Below, one piece after another: positions 60,313-64,000 of a DNA stretch of 64,000 nt (positions within the stretch are counted from its first letter, which is position 1; each line of letters opens with the position of its first letter). The notes beneath the pieces are model-generated. The model worked only from the letters and a program-made list of their open reading frames with translations, was not told where the DNA came from and ran no database searches. Source of the stretch: Atrina japonica (lineage: Eukaryota; Mollusca; Bivalvia; Pterioida; Pinnidae); the NCBI GenBank assembly GCA_030159075.1, contig BROG01000073.1, positions 565,001 to 629,000 of the forward strand, read 5' to 3'. Made by a program: the position numbers and the translations under genes.

Positions 60313-62701
60313 ATTTACATAGTATACAGGGTAGTATATTGAGTATTGTAACTTGCCATAATATGTATTTATATATATTTGTATATATGTTTCTGTTAAT
60401 TTTCTAGCAAATATACCCTAATATTATTTGTTTTAGTATGTACCTGTACCTGTATATGTTGTCTGTGTCTTGTACTCAGGTACTGTTGATGTATATTGTG
60501 GTAATGATATATACTTGTATATATACCTATACATGTACATGTAGGTGTACTTTAAGTTCCTACAGCTATATTGAAATCTTATACAACAATTTAGACAGGT
60601 GGTTAGCTTTGCATTTACAAACTGGGCTAAAATAGTCAAGCACCATAAATTAAAAAATAACAAAACAAAACAAAACAAATTGAGAAAAGAAAAATTGAAC
60701 TGGAAGACATATTGTATTTAGGAATACAGGCGAAAATCCTTTCTCTATTGTTCGGAGAGAATACTTGGAATGAGAGTATCAGTAAAATCTAAGTCTATTG
60801 CTTTAATTCTGGATGTTATCTGGATATGTCTTTAGGTTTAAAGGTCATAGATCAAGGAAAATCGTATAGAAAGAAAATAACAAGTTTTGAGACCAGGGCA
60901 CAGCTTGTATATAACACATATTGAATTTCATCAATTTAGAAAGTTTTAATTTTATAGTTTGCTAGAGATGATGTAAAATTTAGGTTTTTACTTGTCCATG
61001 CTGGAAATTTAAAATTCAAACTCCCGTATTATGTGAATGTTATTTCAATTTGATTACAGGTGTGTTTGGATGGGGCCCAATTATCTGTTAGTCGTTTTCC
61101 ATTACAAGATTGCATACAAAACTTGGAGGTTAAAACAAGATTTTAAAAAACATTCTCTGCTTTCATCCAGATCATATAGTGATCATCTGAAATTTATCAT
61201 CCACTAAAGAATACCTCTAGCTCTGGTTAAGAGGAAAAAGGAATTTTATCAACTTTTTAATAGCATTTTTTGAATTCGAAATTCTGAATGATTATTGTGG
61301 GTTGAAAAAAAAGGAATAGAATCTAATATGAGACAAACACAACAGTAATAATATGGGCAAATTAAGGAGAAAGTTTAGTAATAGTATTACATCAGTAGTA
61401 TATTTAAATACTCGTAAAACTGACAGTTGAAATCATGATAGAAATAACTGAGGCGTATCTTACCTGGACTTCCATTACTGCACCTTGCCTTTCCATCAAG
61501 GTGTCAACACATTTATCCAGTTACGGTGTGTTGAACACTCTTATTCTATTTTGCTATAAGCATGTGCTTCAGTGCCTCGCTATTTACCTGCTTGTTCTCC
61601 ACATAGGTATTTATAATCCTTTCTAAATAACGATGTTAATCTCCGTCATATTAGTCATCCATGGACTGATGGAGATTTTGCTACAGGGTTATATGTAGCT
61701 GAATTTATATATTTTTATCTTTCACAGATTTCAACTGGTATTTCAAATATCAAAAACTGGCATAGCGTTTTCTGTTGATACTGAAAACCACTAAAACGAT
61801 TTAGAGAGTTCTTTAGTATGTTGACAGATAGACTGTCAATATTGCTGTGTTATCTCACAAGTGTCAATCATTCTGTAAAGACATGCCCCTAACATTTGTT
61901 TTCTAACCAATCGTATGACATTTAATAGCCATATTAAATCTATATCATCAATTTAGATATTATACTGCAGGTATAATATTCTCAGATTCATGAATTATAT
62001 TGTACAGTATTTAATGTGTATGATATATTTGATCTAGAGATTAGGAAATGAAATTTAGGACAATGTTTTTCCATGTTTGGTGCTCACGGTCATTGTGATA
62101 AGATAAAGACTACATCTGTTGTATCAACATTATTGCTGTGCTCCGCATTAAAAAACACCTCTTTTATTTCACTTGATGATTTAACCACACAACCTGCTGA
62201 TCTGAAATGAACACCTTAATTGTATGTCAGGAAGATGCCACCTCCCCACAAAAAAAGTACATGTGATCTGCGGACAGAGGTTACCTGGGTCATTCCAAAC
62301 TGACAAAAATATTTTGAGCATGTTAAGCATGTATCAAATCAGTCTTGTTTTTAGAAATTTTATAAAAGGAAGATGTTTCTTCTAAAATCTCTGCTACATA
62401 TTCTTTTTAATATTTTCTTATTTTCTATATCTTGATGACTAATCATTCATTCCTACAAAACAGCGGTCATTTAACTGATAATCATACCCATTTTGTATTT
62501 GTATATATCTACATGTATATGTTGTGTATGTGACCATAATTCTTTCTTCTTTCTAATTTATTTATGTTTCTACAGTTATCTATTTATTTACTTATACTTT
62601 TTCAATATCACATATTTTAAATTATATATGTGTAAAGAGAATAATCTAAATTTAAAGAACTTGTGTCCAATCTACTTGTCAAATACGTTAAAACCTTGCT
62701 G
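60313..62701. other. Unique AT-rich DNA
   Basis: No gene or array. An 'aaaacaaaacaaaac' run lies at about 60660-60678. Confidence 0.5.
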
Positions 62702-64000
62702 ACTGTATATGTCATATTGATATACACAGGGACAATTAGGGTGGAGATTTGGTGGAGTGTATATGTCATATTGATATACACAGGGACAATTAGGGTGGAG
62801 AGTATTTGGTCATAGTGTATATATGTCAATAGGGTGACTGTATAGGGACAATTGATATACACAGGGACAATTAGGTGGAGTTGTATATGTCATATCGATA
62901 TACACAGGGACAAATTAGGGTGGAGTGATTTGTCATATTGTACACAGGGAGTGTAGTGTAATATGTCATATTGATATACACAGGGACAATTAGGGTGGAG
63001 ATTTGGTGGAGTGTATATGTCATATTGATATACACAGGGACAATTAGGTTGGAGTGTATATGTCATATTGATATACACAGGGACAATTAGGATGGAGATT
63101 TGGTGGAGTGTATATGTCATATTGATATACACAGGGACAATTAGGGTGGAGTGTATATGTCATATTGATATACACAGGGACAATTAGGGTGGAGTGTATA
63201 TGTCATATTGATATACACAGGGACAATTAGGGTGGAGTGTATATGTCATATTGATATACACAGGGACAATTAGGTTGGAGTGTATATGTCATATTGATAT
63301 ACACAGGGACAATTAGGGTGGAGATTTGGTGGAGTGTATATGTCATATTGATATACACAGGGACAATTAGGGTGGAGATTTGGTGGAGTGTATATGTCAT
63401 ATTGATATACACAGGGACAATTAGGGTGGAGTGTATATTTTGTATTGATATACACAGGGACAATTAGGTTGGAGTGTATATGTCATATTGATATACACAG
63501 GGTGGAGGACAATTTTATTGGTATACACAGGGAGAATTGGTGGAGTGTATATGTCATATTGATATACACAGGGACAAGGATTGGATTAGGTGGAGTGTCA
63601 TTGATATACACAGGGACAATTATGGTGGAGTGTTGTCGTATTGATACACAGGGACAATTAGGTTGGAGTGTATATGTCATTGATATCCACAGGGACATTT
63701 TACACAGGTATATGTCATATTGATATACACAGGGACAATTAGGGTGGAGATTAGGTGGACCGTATATGTCATTGATATACACAGGGACAATTAGGGTGGA
63801 GTGTATATGTCATATTGATATACACAGGGACAATTAGGGTGGAGATTTGGTGGAGTATATATGTCATATTGATATCCACAGGGACAATTAGGGTGTAATG
63901 TCGTAATATACACAGGGTCAATTATTGAGATTTATACACTGGGACATTGATATGGGACAATTAGGGTGGAGATTTGGTGGAGTATATATGTCATATTGAT
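62702..64000. repeat. 44-bp minisatellite array with optional 11-bp insert, cut by window end
   Basis: About 25 copies of 'gtgtatatgtcatattgata' + 'tacacagggacaattagggt' + 'ggag'. About one third carry an extra 'atttggtggag'. Zones at about 62815-62960, 63495-63720 and 63885-63960 are rearranged monomer fragments. The right end lies outside the window. Minus-strand frames with 'NCPCVYQYDIYT' are repeat by-products. Confidence 0.95.

Overview
This is eukaryotic, AT-rich, mostly non-coding DNA. It is very probably from a mollusc and most likely a bivalve. The grounds are degenerate tRNA-derived SINEs with the 3' tail I associate with bivalve SINEs (a 'gtctccatatgagtgaaa' stretch and a 'gacgttaaacaa'-type end), small inverted-repeat (MITE-like) elements, AT-rich introns, and a very high load of minisatellites. 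The taxonomic call rests on remembered family resemblance, not on a search.

There is one convincing protein-coding exon. It lies on the minus strand and encodes a 332-residue single-pass membrane protein (32795-33793). It sits in an exon starting at 33870 behind a strong splice acceptor. The protein has a hydrophobic segment at residues 9-34, a basic stop-transfer stretch, a proline run, a long Ser/Pro/His-rich tail with two DSG-type phosphodegron motifs, and a C-terminal PDZ-ligand-like SVV. The 77 bases before its ATG hold a short uORF whose TGA overlaps the ATG (ATGA). They also hold a second open frame that would join the main frame if one base were removed, so the start is not settled. 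A good splice donor at 34708/34707 could end an upstream exon.

About 18 kb (roughly 28%) is tandem repeat. More than 20 arrays have unit lengths of about 47, 26, 50, 82, 39, 39/38, 21, 41, 37/31, 54, 48, 38, 20, 30, 46, 62, 48, 55, 28, 53 and 44 bp. Several units are multiples of three, so long open frames run through them on both strands; I treat these as by-products, not genes. Both window ends lie inside arrays (1-2115 and 62702-64000).

Layout: 1-2115 is a 47-bp array. 2.1-5.4 kb is unique DNA with one SINE. 5.4-7.0 kb is a 26-bp array. 7-12 kb is unique DNA with two small arrays. 12-13.7 kb is a 39-bp array. 15-18 kb holds an inverted-repeat element, a SINE and a 39/38-bp array pair. 18.8-19.5 kb is a decayed LINE ORF1-like remnant. 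21.7-28.3 kb holds a SINE and five arrays. 32.4-35 kb is the gene. 36.8-37.7 kb is a 38-bp array. 41.7-48.1 kb holds a (TA)n tract and two MITE-like families. 50.8-53.2 kb holds two adjacent arrays with a striking mosaic boundary. 53.6-64 kb holds seven further repeat blocks. The rest is featureless AT-rich DNA, plausibly intronic or intergenic.

The observations most worth following are the receptor-like membrane protein and its ambiguous start, and two places where unique flanking DNA has been re-copied into an array and interleaved with monomers (17.7-18.0 kb and 51.66-52.25 kb). The latter reflects either an unusual template-switching history or a long-read assembly artefact.
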